The notes under the pieces: generated by a model
Told to the model about the DNA's origin: nothing
The model's input: only the letters and a program-made list of their open reading frames with translations
Databases searched by the model: none
NCBI GenBank assembly: GCA_023150555.1
Contig: JAKLKQ010000007.1
Coordinates: 129,253-162,098 of the forward strand
Length of the DNA stretch: 32,846 bases
Source of the DNA: Planctomycetota bacterium
Lineage (GTDB): Bacteria; Planctomycetota; SZUA-567; H5-PLA8
Direction of reading: 5' to 3'
Shown here: in pieces, positions 9,307 to 20,987 of the stretch
How the letters are laid out: each line of letters begins with the position of its first letter
How positions within the stretch are numbered: the first letter of the stretch is position 1
Position numbers and translations under genes: made by a program

Positions 9307-11988
9307 ATGAACCAGCGATTCCCGCGCACCACCCTGCTGCTGCTGGCCGCCTGCGCCCTCTGGGCCGCACCCGCGGCGCGCGCGGAATCCACCCTGCTGT
9401 CCACGTACGTCTCGCCCGTCGACGGCAGCACCCAGCCCTACCGCTACTACCTGCCCTTCGGGCATTCGACCGGCGGCGGGACGAAGTACCCCTGCGTCAT
9501 CTACCTGCACGGCTTCGGCGGGCGCGCGGCCGGCAGCGTCAGCGCCGCGCAGGCCGCCTTCGCGGACGGCAACGGCTGGATCCTGGCCTTTCCGGACGGC
9601 CGGGGCGCGGTGAACTACGACCACATCGGCGAGCAGGACGTGCTGGCCGTGCGGCAGGCGCTGATCGACACACAGGACGCCGACCCGGACCGCATCTACC
9701 TGCAAGGGTTCTCGATGGGCGGGCACGGCAGCTACCGCCTGGGCCTGCGTTTCCCGGACCTCTTCGCCGCCGTCTCGCCGCAGGCCGGCTGGGCCGACTT
9801 CAACCAGTTCTACCCGCAGTGGTACGAGCAGACGACGTCGCCGAGTTTGCCCGCGTACATCGATCCCACCCGGGCCTCGCTGCTGAGCCACACCGCCGCG
9901 CTGCCGCAGGCCGAGAACGGCCTGAACAACGACTGGCGGGTCTTCTACCGAACCGGCGATTCCGTCAACCCGAAGATCAACGCCGAGCGCATGGTCGATG
10001 CGTGGGCCGCGCTGGGCAAGACGGTCGTCGCCGTGGAACTGGCCGGCGGCCACAGCCCCGAACCCAACGAGAACGCCTACCCGTTCTTCGACGGCAAGTC
10101 CGTGAACCGCGACCGCCCCGTCGTCGTCTACCGCACCTGGCATCTGCGCCACGACGGCGCGTACTGGGTCAAGATCGAGGCCTTCCGCGAACGCGAACAG
10201 CAGGCGCGCATCCGCGCCGAGGCCTTCGTCAGCGAGAACCGCATCTCCGTCGAGACCACCAACGTCGCGCGCTTCACGCTCTCGCCATCGCCCGCGCTGG
10301 TCAGCGGCGCATCGAACGCGATCGTCGAAGTCGACGGCGTTGAGGCCTTCAACGGGACCTGGAGCGGCCCGCTGACCCTGGAGCTCCAGCTCGACGTCGA
10401 CGGCATCCCCACCGGCTGGGCCCCGGGGAGCGCGCCGCCGTCCGGCCTGCAGAAGGTCAAGGGCCTGGAAGGCCCCGCCGACGAGGCCACGCTGGGGCCC
10501 TTCGTGGTCGTCTACGGCGCGAGCAAGGGCGGCAGCGATCCGGACACACTGCAGAACAAGAAGGACGCGGAACTCTTCTGCGGCTGCTGGAACGGCCAGA
10601 CGATCCTGCGCTGGAGTTCGCAAAGCGTAAGCGGCAACTGGTGGGAGCAGGGCCCGGTCTCCAGCCCTTACCCCTTCTCCACCGGCTCGCTGATGAACAC
10701 CGCCGACCACATCCGCCCCGTCTCCGACGCCGACGCCGCGCTGATGGACCTTACCGGCAAGCACCTGATCCTCTTCGGCGACCCGTCCAGCAACGCGATG
10801 ATCGACGCGATCCGCAGCGCCGACGCCACGCCCATCAAGATGGCCGCCGACGGGCAGAGCGTCACCGTCGACGGCCGCACGTACTCGGGCGCGACCGTGC
10901 GCTGGGGCTTCGTCTACCCGCGCCACGACGACGCCGGGAGCCTGGCGTACGTCAGCAAGGGCTTCATGAGCAGCCTGCCCGAGCTGAACTGGGACGCCTT
11001 CAGCCTCGGCAAGGACCTGGAGCAGTGGCCCTGGCAGCTGCCCGACTACTTCGTCTGGGACACGGCGCTCTCCGCCACCGGCCAGGTCGTCGTCACCTCT
11101 CAGTTCAAGTATTTCCCCGAGCAGTACCTCGAGGCCGGCTTCTTCACCCAGGACTGGCTGCTGGACACCGAAGCCCCCGCCACGCGCGGGCGCTTCGTAG
11201 GCACTCCCGATCCCAACGACGCAAGCGCCTTCGTCGGCTCCGGCTTCGTCGTCTGCGACGCCGCCGACAAGCTGGGCGAAAGCGGCGTGGCCTCCATCGA
11301 GTTCAAGAAGGGCGGCGGCGCGTGGCAGCCCTACACCGGCCCGATTCCCCACGACACCCTGGGCACCACGACCTTCCTTTTCCGCGCCACCGACCACGGC
11401 CTCTCTTTCATCTACGGCCCCGATTCCGGCAGCGGCTTCGTCCGCGCGACCGGCGCGGTGACGCACACCGGCGCCGAATCGTCCTTCGACGTGACCATCA
11501 ACAAGCTCACCGTCACCGCCGGCGGCGTGTTGCTGAGCCGCTTCACCGGGCGCCTGGCCTCGCCCACCGCCAAGGCCCAGCCCGGCGACCGCGCGACGCT
11601 GAAGATCGACCTCGGCGCGGACCTGCTGCCCGGCGGCGCGGCCGCCGCGGACGTGACCGTGCAGTTGGGCACGCTGGTCATCGGGCCGGTCACCACCGAT
11701 GCGAAGGGGCGCTTCGAAGGCGCAGCCGGCGCGGGCGGATCGGCGAAGGGCAAGGTCGTGCTGGGCCGCCGCCGCTTCCTGAAGCTCAGCCTGAAGAACG
11801 TGGACCTGGAGGCCGCGCTGGGCATCGCGCCCGCCGCGCCCAACGGCAGCGCCGTGCTGCTGCCGCTGACCGTGACGCTGGACGCCGACACCGCCGGCCC
11901 CGCCAACTACCCCGCCGAGCTGAGCCGCCGCAACCCCGCCGGCGGCGGCCTGGTGCGCTTCGCCTCGAAGAGCCTGCTCGCCCAGTAG
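9307..11988 (+). CDS. Secreted PHB-depolymerase/esterase-like alpha/beta hydrolase with C-terminal beta module
   Basis: An 893-residue exported protein. Signal peptide MNQRFPRTTLLLLAACALWA with cleavage near ARA (about residue 26). The alpha/beta-hydrolase part spans about 35-260: oxyanion region YLHGFGG, nucleophile GFSMGGHG (Ser136) and a histidine in AGGHSP (His249), with Asp218 a possible acid residue. This resembles feruloyl-esterase/PHB-depolymerase-type hydrolases; the substrate is unknown. Residues about 260-770 are not recognised. The last about 150 residues form a beta-rich module (FDVTINKLTV, then LKLSLKNVDLEAALGI) resembling the small secreted protein at 1273-1830, perhaps a binding or anchoring domain. 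The ATG at 9307 places the signal peptide correctly; the AGGAGG 18 bases upstream is too distant to decide it. Confidence 0.8.
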   Translation: MNQRFPRTTLLLLAACALWAAPAARAESTLLSTYVSPVDGSTQPYRYYLPFGHSTGGGTKYPCVIYLHGFGGRAAGSVSAAQAAFADGNGWILAFPDGRGAVNYDHIGEQDVLAVRQALIDTQDADPDRIYLQGFSMGGHGSYRLGLRFPDLFAAVSPQAGWADFNQFYPQWYEQTTSPSLPAYIDPTRASLLSHTAALPQAENGLNNDWRVFYRTGDSVNPKINAERMVDAWAALGKTVVAVELAGGHSPEPNENAYPFFDGKSVNRDRPVVVYRTWHLRHDGAYWVKIEAFREREQQARIRAEAFVSENRISVETTNVARFTLSPSPALVSGASNAIVEVDGVEAFNGTWSGPLTLELQLDVDGIPTGWAPGSAPPSGLQKVKGLEGPADEATLGPFVVVYGASKGGSDPDTLQNKKDAELFCGCWNGQTILRWSSQSVSGNWWEQGPVSSPYPFSTGSLMNTADHIRPVSDADAALMDLTGKHLILFGDPSSNAMIDAIRSADATPIKMAADGQSVTVDGRTYSGATVRWGFVYPRHDDAGSLAYVSKGFMSSLPELNWDAFSLGKDLEQWPWQLPDYFVWDTALSATGQVVVTSQFKYFPEQYLEAGFFTQDWLLDTEAPATRGRFVGTPDPNDASAFVGSGFVVCDAADKLGESGVASIEFKKGGGAWQPYTGPIPHDTLGTTTFLFRATDHGLSFIYGPDSGSGFVRATGAVTHTGAESSFDVTINKLTVTAGGVLLSRFTGRLASPTAKAQPGDRATLKIDLGADLLPGGAAAADVTVQLGTLVIGPVTTDAKGRFEGAAGAGGSAKGKVVLGRRRFLKLSLKNVDLEAALGIAPAAPNGSAVLLPLTVTLDADTAGPANYPAELSRRNPAGGGLVRFASKSLLAQ

Positions 11989-12053
11989 CCGCGCGCCTTC
12001 CGTGCCACGGAACGACTTCAACACAGAGACGTAGAGAACGCAGAGATGCACGG

Positions 12054-12080
12054 AGGACTTCCTATGAGTGGAAGTCCTTT
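12054..12080 (+). terminator. Terminator-like hairpin after the esterase gene
   Basis: Perfect 9-bp inverted repeat AGGACTTCC (12054-12062) / GGAAGTCCT (12070-12078), 7-nt loop, followed by only a short T run (TTT). It lies 66 bp after the stop at 11988. A plausible intrinsic terminator with a weak U-tract. Confidence 0.45.
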
Positions 12081-12452
12081 CGTCCGCGCGATTGCGGATT
12101 ACGGAAGGCGGCCAGGAGACACGCGGCCGTTTGCCGTTCTCGCCCCTGTTCGTCGGTGTAACACGTCGAGCGCCCCGGCCTGCTTTTCCTTTCGCTGTAT
12201 TTCCGATTTTTTGGTTCTTGCCGTTTGCCGTTCGCCGTTACCTTTTCCGGACACCGGCACCCGGACCCCGGCTCGCAGTTGGTACGCAAAGCGTATATTG
12301 CACGTCGCGCAACGTAACACATCCACGATGTGCAAAAACGTCATAACTCCAATGCTTGCGTGCTGCTTTTTTCGCTGCACCTTGTTGGAATCGAGGATAG
12401 ATCGATACAAATCGCCATGTGCACTCCAGCACGTCGCGCAGCACATGGTGAG

Positions 12453-12500
12453 TCGCGAAATTTCGCGAATCTGAAACAGCGAAGTCGCGAAATCTCGCGA
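12453..12500. repeat. Two 16-bp palindromes spaced 32 bp apart
   Basis: TCGCGAAATTTCGCGA (12453-12468) is a perfect palindrome. TCGCGAAATCTCGCGA (12485-12500) is the same with one central change. Start-to-start spacing is 32 bp, about three helical turns, and both are preceded by AG. They lie 42 bp beyond the end of the oxidoreductase gene, between convergent genes. This could be a protein-binding pair, a bidirectional transcript-end element or a REP-like repeat. Confidence 0.7.
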
Positions 12501-12541
12501 CCGACAAATTTCGTCAGTCGCGAGGCCGCGCTCGTTTTTTT

Positions 12542-13597
12542 TCAGCGCTCGATGGCGACTTCGCGGCCGCTGGCGGAGCTCTGGTAGAGCCCGTCGAGGA
12601 TCAGGCCGACGTCGAGGGACTGCTCGGGCGGCACCGGCGCGGGCTTTCCGTGGGCCACGGCATCGGCGAAGGCGACGCATTCGGCGGCGTGCGCCTCCAT
12701 GCCCTCCGAAACCTTTAACCTGTGGTCTTCGTGGCGTTTAGCCGTGGGGTTGGTCGTCGTGATCTGGAGCTCCGGCCACGTCCCGCCGGCCTTGGTGCCG
12801 TACAGCCAGATGCGGCACTCGTTGCTCTCCGTCGGATGGTGCAGCAGCCAGCTGACCTCGAGGATCAGCGTCGCGCCGTTGTCCATGCGCACGAAGCCCG
12901 CCGCAAACTCTTCCACGTCCCAGCTTTCCGGGATCGGGTTGCCCTTGCCCAGGAACGTGCCGGGCATCTTGGCGAGCTTGTCCTGCGCGATGCCCGTCAC
13001 CGCCACCGGCCGCGGGTTGCCCATCAGCCACAGCGTCAGGTCCAGGATGTGCACGCCGATGTCCAGGCAGGCGCCGCCGCCGGCGTGCTGCTTGCTGACG
13101 TACGACGGCCGCGCCGGCGCGCTGGCGCGCCGCAGCAGCCAGCCGCGAGCGTGGTAGACGTCGCCCAGCCGGCCGCCCACGACTTCCTCCTTCAGCGCCT
13201 GGCTGGCGGCCTGGAAGCGCATGTGCTGCGCGGCCATGAGCAGGACCTTGCTCTTGTCGCGCGCCGCAATCATCTTCTTGATGTCGCTGGGCTTAGGCGC
13301 GAGCGGCTTCTCGCAGATGACGTGCTTGCCGGCCTGAAGCGCGGGGATCGCCAGCGGCGCGTGGTACTGGCTGGCGGTGCAGATGTCGACGATGTCGATG
13401 TCCTTGTTGGCGAAGAGGTCCTCGGCCTTCTCGTAGCGCAGCTTGACGCCCAGCTCGTCGCCGACCTTGTTCAGCTGCGTGGGGTTGATGTCCGCCAGCG
13501 CGACCAGTTCCGCGTCGGGGCTGTCCTGCCAGCCTGGGACGTGGGTCTTGTAGATGCTGCCGACGCCGACGATGCCGACCTTCAGTTTCTTGCCCAT
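12542..13597 (-). CDS. Gfo/Idh/MocA-family NAD(P)-dependent oxidoreductase
   Basis: A 351-residue protein of normal family length. The N-terminal Rossmann fold binds NAD(P): VGIVGVGSIYKTHVPGW at about 6-22, the acidic strand end ALADINP, and the conserved CEKPLAPKP at about 94-102 whose lysine is catalytic in the family. The C-terminal alpha/beta domain contains GGACLDIGVHILDLTLWLMG with the family's D/H pair. Members oxidise or reduce sugars, inositols and related compounds; the substrate cannot be told. No signal peptide, so cytoplasmic. AAGGA precedes the ATG by about 10 bases. It is downstream of lexA on the same strand but separated by a strong terminator, so it is likely transcribed on its own. 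Confidence 0.92.
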   Translation of the reverse strand: MGKKLKVGIVGVGSIYKTHVPGWQDSPDAELVALADINPTQLNKVGDELGVKLRYEKAEDLFANKDIDIVDICTASQYHAPLAIPALQAGKHVICEKPLAPKPSDIKKMIAARDKSKVLLMAAQHMRFQAASQALKEEVVGGRLGDVYHARGWLLRRASAPARPSYVSKQHAGGGACLDIGVHILDLTLWLMGNPRPVAVTGIAQDKLAKMPGTFLGKGNPIPESWDVEEFAAGFVRMDNGATLILEVSWLLHHPTESNECRIWLYGTKAGGTWPELQITTTNPTAKRHEDHRLKVSEGMEAHAAECVAFADAVAHGKPAPVPPEQSLDVGLILDGLYQSSASGREVAIER

Positions 13598-13757
13598 GGT
13601 AGTGCCGTCCTTTCGGGGTGCAGGAGGTGTCGCGCCCGCCGCCTGGCGCCGGATTCACGAGGCGCCAGCCATCGGCCAAAGCGTTGGAATTTCTCTTCTA
13701 TATACACCTTTTGGATCGGGTTGCTTGACTTTTAGAGGGGATTCCCTGCGGCGGCCT

Positions 13758-13794
13758 AAAAAAATAGGGGCGGCCAGGTTTCCCGGGCCGCCCC
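13758..13794 (-). terminator. Rho-independent terminator of lexA
   Basis: On the minus strand, GGGGCGGCC (13794-13786) pairs with GGCCGCCCC (13775-13767) across a 10-nt loop and is followed by TATTTTTTTA (13766-13757). A 9-bp all-GC stem with a T run is a textbook intrinsic terminator. It lies about 30 bp past the lexA stop. Confidence 0.9.
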
Positions 13795-13824
13795 ATTTGC
13801 GGGCTTCGAATCGCGCCTGCGCCA

Positions 13825-14430
13825 TCAGTTCGTCTTGCGCACCAGGCCCTTGAAGATGCCCTGGATCTTGACGTTGTCGAGGAAGATCGGCGCCATGCTG
13901 GGGTTCGACGGCTGCAGCTTGATGCGGCCGTTCTCGCGGTAGAAGCGCTTGAGCGTCGCTTGGCCGTCGGGCAGCAGCGCGACGACGATCTCGCCGTTGT
14001 GCGCCGTCTCGCGGCCTTCGACGATGATGAGGTCGCCGTCGACGATGTGGTCGTCGACCATGCTGTTGCCGCGGACCTTCAGGACGAAGGTGTCGCTGGT
14101 GGCGTTGAAGATCTCGCCGAACGGCAGTTCCTCGCTGCTCTCGATCGCCTCGATCGGCTTGCCGGCGGCGATGGTGCCCTTCACCGGGAGCGTGCGCTTG
14201 CTGTTCTGCTCGCGCAGGAAGTTGGGCTCGATGATCTCCACCGAGCGCGCCTCGTGGCGGCGGCGGCGGATTGCGCCCTTGCGCTCCAGCGCTTCGAGGT
14301 GCTCGAAGACTGTGATCGTCGAGACGCCCAGGTCCTTCGCCAACTCCGCGTATGTGGGCGAGAACCCGTGGCTCTTCTGGTAGTTGAAGATGAGCCTCAG
14401 GATCTGCAATTGCTTCGGTGTGTAGTTCAT
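13825..14430 (-). CDS. lexA: LexA repressor
   Basis: A 201-residue SOS repressor that binds operators as a dimer and cleaves itself when RecA filaments form on damaged DNA. The winged helix-turn-helix covers about 1-65 (MNYTPKQLQILRLIFNY, then SPTYAELAKDLGVSTITVFE). The self-cleavage site is IAAGKP (Ala89-Gly90), the catalytic serine is in VRGNSMVDDHIVDGD (Ser123), and the general-base lysine in ATLKRF (Lys161); all catalytic parts are intact. ATG 14430 follows GAGGAG and matches the family N-terminus; an upstream in-frame extension is not supported. The recognition helix (VSTITVFEHLEAL) is of a non-enterobacterial type, so the operator probably differs from CTGT-N8-ACAG. No operator was identified. 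Confidence 0.96.
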   Translation of the reverse strand: MNYTPKQLQILRLIFNYQKSHGFSPTYAELAKDLGVSTITVFEHLEALERKGAIRRRRHEARSVEIIEPNFLREQNSKRTLPVKGTIAAGKPIEAIESSEELPFGEIFNATSDTFVLKVRGNSMVDDHIVDGDLIIVEGRETAHNGEIVVALLPDGQATLKRFYRENGRIKLQPSNPSMAPIFLDNVKIQGIFKGLVRKTN

Positions 14431-14651
14431 CGCTTCAATCTCCTCTGACGCTGGGTGAACAACCCTTCGCCGTCCTTCCCCCAGACCAACCAAATCTTCG
14501 AACGTGGCAGACTGCTCTCTCAAACCTTTCGGACCCAATTAGCCCTAACGCTTCTAATATAGACCTAAATCGGCAGGTTGGCCAGCGTAGTTTAGCAAAA
14601 AATCTCACGAATTAAATGGAGGCTGAGCCCCTCTCAAGTTTTGGCGTGTTG

Positions 14652-14667
14652 TGGCTTTGCCGTTGCA
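14652..14667 (+). promoter_or_regulatory. Candidate sigma-54 (-24/-12) promoter
   Basis: TGGCTTTGCCGTTGCA matches the sigma-54 consensus TGGC-N7-TTGC(A/T) with invariant GG and GC exactly ten bases apart; only the ACG following TGGC differs. The expected start of transcription near 14677-14680 leaves a leader of about 40 bases before the ATG at 14720. It precedes an operon encoding an NtrC-like sigma-54 activator, which fits positive autoregulation. The match is seen; activity is inferred. Confidence 0.6.
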
Positions 14668-14719
14668 TATGCGCCACGGGTAAGGTAGCGTTCGTAACGA
14701 AACGGTAACTGAGGCCGAC

Positions 14720-16432
14720 ATGAACCTCCATTCACCTAACCACCTTAAGACATACAGAGTTAGCATCGTATTCCTGCCTTTGCTCACCCTTTTCGCCTTG
14801 CTTGGAAGCGCCCAGAAAGCACATGGTGAAGACCCCGACAACGAGACCTTGAAGGGCGAGGGTTTCTCCGAAGAGACGCTGGATCTTCGCGCGCCTCTTA
14901 GGCGTTCCGCCCTGCGCCCCCCCAAATCTGGACCCGAAGTCGAGCGCGAAGCAGTGCTTGCAGCGCAAGCGCCAACCGCCATCGTGCAGGCCTCGGTGCC
15001 ACCGAACGGAAACGCGACCTTCACGGTCAGGCTGCTGACCTCCGACGGCAATGCCAAATCGGCTCGCGCGCTGCTGCTGGAGTTGGGCTTTCAGGCCGAT
15101 TCGAAGGACCCGGCACCGCCTCCGAACCAAGGCGCGCGCATCTTCACGCAGTCGCTTGCGGGCGACCAGCGCGCGGCCTTTCTGCAGAAGGTGCTCGCCC
15201 AACGCGAACGCCTGCTGGTCGAGGGCGATGCCGTGCGCCACCGCATTCACATGGCTTGCAAGCCAGGCCTGGACGAGGACCCGAACGGCCTGCGGCTGTC
15301 CGTCAGTTGGAAGCCCGGGCGCCTGACCTACTCGGGCCACCCCATGGACGTGGCCATGCCCGACGCGGGCACCGACTCAAAGCTCTTTCTCCCCATCATC
15401 CTCAAGCGCGCCTACGCGCCGCTGAACCTCGACGCCGGCGCGATGGCCTTCGTCCGCGCGGGGCGGCTGTACTTCGACGACGATGGTTTCCTGGGCGTGC
15501 CCGAAGGCGCGCTGGCCGGCGACCTGGGCAAGTTGCCCAAGAAAACCTCGCGCGTGCTGATCCAGCCCGACGGCCGCGTGCGCGCGCTGGTCGGCGACAA
15601 GAGCTGGAAGGAACTCGGGCGCCTTTCGCTGGTCTTCCTGAAGGAGGCACGTGGCGACGGCCGCCTCTTCGCCGGACCCGACAAGTGGAACGACGCGGCC
15701 AAGCGCAAGCCGGCCGAAGGCGACCTTGGCCCGCTGCTGGTGGGGCATCTGGAGTTCCCCGGCACCGATGCGCAGGACTTGAGTGCGCAACTGTCCGAGT
15801 CGATCCGGCAGCTGCGCCTGCTGGAGAATCTGGAAGCCCATGCCGCAACCGTCGGCGGTAACGGCGGCGGCGGCACCACCCCAAACAACACTCCGCCGGA
15901 AGCCGCCGGTGAACGGCAGCTGGTCATCGCCGCGAACCTGCCCCTGGCGGTCACCCACCTGAAGGCCCTGGAAGTGAAGGTCGACAACGCCTCGGGCCGC
16001 ACGGTCATCGCCTTCGAGAACAATACGGACGGCACCCAGAAGGCCGTTGGGTCCCTGAGCAAAGTCCTGCTGGAGAACCTCCGCAAGCGCATGGAGATCT
16101 GCCAGCAGAACTACGACAACGCGACGCGTACGCGCGACGAACGCGGGCAACTGGCGCCCTACCGCCGCAAGCTCGTGCAACTGGGCAAGGCCGGCGAGGT
16201 CGTCGTCGCCGAGGATCCGTCCGACTTCCGCAAGCTGCTGAAGCCCGAGCACAAGGACGCGGGGCCCGAGGGCTTCGTGCTGATGCCCAACGTCAATCGC
16301 AGCATCGAGCGCGCGGACTTCGAGCGCGCCGCGGAAGAGTACCGCCTGCTGCGCGCGGCCCTGGCCCGGCTGGCCGGGGACCTGATCTTCCCCGAGCCCG
16401 CCGCGATGCAGTTGGACCCCAAGGAACCGTAG
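14720..16432 (+). CDS. Secreted protein with flagellar rod/hook (FlgG-like) core domain
   Basis: A 570-residue exported protein. Signal peptide at 1-36 (YRVSIVFLPLLTLFALLGSA core). Residues about 204-370 follow the order of the FlgF/FlgG core: SGHPMDVAMPDAG (compare GNPLNVAIDGDGFF), AFVRAGRLYFDDDGFL (TRAGNF..D..G.LV), LPKKTSRVLIQPDGRVRAL (IP......I..DG.V), RLSLVFLKEARGDGRLFAG (..L..F.N...L...G.NLF) and LLVGHLEFPGTDAQDLSAQL (LQQGFLEASNV). The N-terminal rod helix is missing and replaced by an unrecognised region; a Gly/Thr/Pro linker (about 378-395) precedes a further unrecognised domain. Real FlgG has no cleaved signal peptide and sits with flg genes, so this is a repurposed fold. Linked downstream to a histidine kinase and a sigma-54 activator. 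The similarity was judged by eye. Confidence 0.65.
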   Translation: MNLHSPNHLKTYRVSIVFLPLLTLFALLGSAQKAHGEDPDNETLKGEGFSEETLDLRAPLRRSALRPPKSGPEVEREAVLAAQAPTAIVQASVPPNGNATFTVRLLTSDGNAKSARALLLELGFQADSKDPAPPPNQGARIFTQSLAGDQRAAFLQKVLAQRERLLVEGDAVRHRIHMACKPGLDEDPNGLRLSVSWKPGRLTYSGHPMDVAMPDAGTDSKLFLPIILKRAYAPLNLDAGAMAFVRAGRLYFDDDGFLGVPEGALAGDLGKLPKKTSRVLIQPDGRVRALVGDKSWKELGRLSLVFLKEARGDGRLFAGPDKWNDAAKRKPAEGDLGPLLVGHLEFPGTDAQDLSAQLSESIRQLRLLENLEAHAATVGGNGGGGTTPNNTPPEAAGERQLVIAANLPLAVTHLKALEVKVDNASGRTVIAFENNTDGTQKAVGSLSKVLLENLRKRMEICQQNYDNATRTRDERGQLAPYRRKLVQLGKAGEVVVAEDPSDFRKLLKPEHKDAGPEGFVLMPNVNRSIERADFERAAEEYRLLRAALARLAGDLIFPEPAAMQLDPKEP

Positions 16433-16524
16433 GCGGTGAGCATTCGGAAGCGGCGCATCCCGAGGTGCGCCACGGGTCCGGCGGAACCGGCCCGGATTGC
16501 CTTCGGCCCGGCGTGGGTCCGACC

Positions 16525-17958
<1,434 letters not shown>

Positions 17959-17966
17959 GGAAGCCT

Positions 17967-19436
<1,470 letters not shown>

Positions 19437-19455
19437 CCGGGGCACCCGAGACGCC

Positions 19456-20967
19456 ATGAGCGAGACCGCGCCCCAGCAGACTGCCGCGCCCGAGGCGCCC
19501 GCCGCCACGCAGGTGCCCCTGGACCGGCCCTTCCGGCCCGCGGACTTGGCCGAATGCAACCAGCGCATTCGCGAGTACTTCGACACGCTGGCGCCCGACC
19601 GCGACCGCTGGCGGAAGAAAAACCTCGGCTACTACCTGGAACTCGAGCGCATCTACCGCTTCCTCGTTCCGCCGGGCTCGCGCGTGCTTGAAGTCGGCTG
19701 CGGCACCGGCGACCTGCTCGCCGCCCTGAAGCCGAAGGCCGGCGTCGGCGTCGACCTGAGCCCCTCGATGATCGAGCATGCCCGCACGAAGTACCCGGGC
19801 ACCGAGTTCACCTTCGTAGCCAGCGCCATCGAGGACTACGACACGCCCAGCGAACCCTTCGACTACATCATCCTCAGCGATCTCGTCGGCTTCCTGTACG
19901 ACATCGAGGCCGTCTTCGAGAAGCTCAAGCCATACTGCCACCCGCGCACGCGGCTGGTCATGAACTTCCACAGCCGCCTCTGGCAACCCGCCTTCTCGGC
20001 GGCCGAGATGTTTGGCCTGAAGGCGCGCCAGCCGATGCTAAACTGGGTCACCTCGGAAGACATCGACGGCATGCTGCGCCTGCGCGGCTTCGACGTCGTG
20101 CGGCGCTTTTCCCGCATCATCGCGCCCAAGCGCTTTCCACTGCTGAGCGCTTTGGCCAACCGCTTTCTGGCGCCGTTCTGGCCGTTTCGGCATTTGTGCG
20201 TGAGCAACATCGTCGTCGCGCGCCTGTTCCAAAAGCCCTTCGCGCGCCCGCCGAAGGTCAGCGTGGTCTGCCCCTGCCGCAACGAAGCCGGCAACATCCC
20301 GCGCATCGCCGAGCGCCTGCCCCAAATGGGCGCGGGAACCGAACTGATCTTCGTCGAAGGCAACAGTACCGACGACACCTACGATCGCTGCGTAAAGGCC
20401 CAGCGCGACCACCCGGAGATGGAGATCCAGGTCCACAAGCAGCCCAGCAAGGGCAAGGGCGACGCCGTGCGCCTGGGCTTCGCCAAGGCCACCGGCGACG
20501 TGCTGATGATCCTCGACGCTGACCTGACCGTCACGCCCGAGGACCTGCCGCACTTCTACGACGCGCTGGAAAGCGGCCGCGTCGAGTTCGTCAACGGGTC
20601 GCGCCTGGTCTACCCGATGGAACAGGAAGCCATGCGCTTCCTGAACCTCTGCGCGAACAAATTCTTCGGCCACGCCTTCAGCTTCCTGATGGAACAGCGC
20701 GTGAAGGATACGCTTTGCGGCACCAAGGTGCTGACGAAAGCCGACTACGAGAAGATCGTCGCCGGGCGCGCCTACTTCGGCGACTTCGACCCCTTCGGCG
20801 ACTTCGATCTGCTCTTCGGCGCCGCAAAACTTCAGCTCAAGATCCAGGACGTGCCGATCCGCTACCGCGACCGCACCTACGGCACCACCAACATCAGCCG
20901 CTTCCGCCACGGCCTGCTGCTGTTTCGCATGTGTGGCCTGGCGCTCTGGCGCCTGAAGTGCCAGTAG
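19456..20967 (+). CDS. Methyltransferase-glycosyltransferase 2 fusion protein
   Basis: A 503-residue two-domain protein. Residues about 30-255 are a class I SAM-dependent methyltransferase: motif I VLEVGCGTGDL (77-87), GVDLS acidic strand end (97-101), FDYIILSDLVGF. Residues about 266-500 are a family 2 glycosyltransferase: VSVVCPCRNEAGNIPRI, GNSTDDTYD, KGKGDAVRLGF, and DAD (354-356) for nucleotide-sugar/metal binding, most like dolichol-phosphate-mannose-synthase-type enzymes that charge a polyprenyl phosphate. No transmembrane segments are obvious, so the protein is cytoplasmic or peripheral. It starts 19 bp after the response-regulator stop and precedes a second methyltransferase by 20 bp. 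It likely makes a lipid-linked sugar for the polytopic glycosyltransferase downstream; the sugar and the methyl acceptor are unknown. Confidence 0.9.
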   Translation: MSETAPQQTAAPEAPAATQVPLDRPFRPADLAECNQRIREYFDTLAPDRDRWRKKNLGYYLELERIYRFLVPPGSRVLEVGCGTGDLLAALKPKAGVGVDLSPSMIEHARTKYPGTEFTFVASAIEDYDTPSEPFDYIILSDLVGFLYDIEAVFEKLKPYCHPRTRLVMNFHSRLWQPAFSAAEMFGLKARQPMLNWVTSEDIDGMLRLRGFDVVRRFSRIIAPKRFPLLSALANRFLAPFWPFRHLCVSNIVVARLFQKPFARPPKVSVVCPCRNEAGNIPRIAERLPQMGAGTELIFVEGNSTDDTYDRCVKAQRDHPEMEIQVHKQPSKGKGDAVRLGFAKATGDVLMILDADLTVTPEDLPHFYDALESGRVEFVNGSRLVYPMEQEAMRFLNLCANKFFGHAFSFLMEQRVKDTLCGTKVLTKADYEKIVAGRAYFGDFDPFGDFDLLFGAAKLQLKIQDVPIRYRDRTYGTTNISRFRHGLLLFRMCGLALWRLKCQ

Positions 20968-20987
20968 CCGGCGCGCGGACGGCGACC

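Larger units (their letters stand above)
11989..12541. other. 553-bp intergenic region between convergent genes
   Basis: No gene supported; reading frames here lack ribosome sites and family features. Composition is less GC-rich than the flanks. Contents in order: a CACAGAGACG..GAACGCAGAG stretch (about 12021-12046), a hairpin at 12054-12078, a GATTGCGGATTACGG stretch (about 12089-12104), a triplicated GCCGTTT/GCCGTTC/GCCGTTA stretch near 12220-12240, and the paired palindromes at 12453-12500. The low-complexity pieces look like degenerate short repeats of the kind scattered between genes in this group of bacteria (impression, not searched). Confidence 0.6.

Noticed and set aside
9166..12051. 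A 961-codon open frame on the minus strand opposite the esterase-like gene
   Set aside because: It is a shadow of GC-rich codon bias: composition is Val/Ala/Gly/Arg-rich without any domain, signal or ribosome site, while the plus strand shows a signal peptide and GFSMGG nucleophile motif.
12046..12680. Several overlapping 80-190-codon frames on both strands in the 12.0-12.6 kb gap
   Set aside because: No ribosome sites, compositions reflect the local repeats, frames overlap each other, and one runs into the oxidoreductase gene in the wrong frame.
14430..14620. A classical LexA box (CTGT-N8-ACAG or GAAC-N4-GTTC) upstream of lexA
   Set aside because: No convincing match was seen; only a -10-like TATATT on the minus strand without a proper -35 partner.
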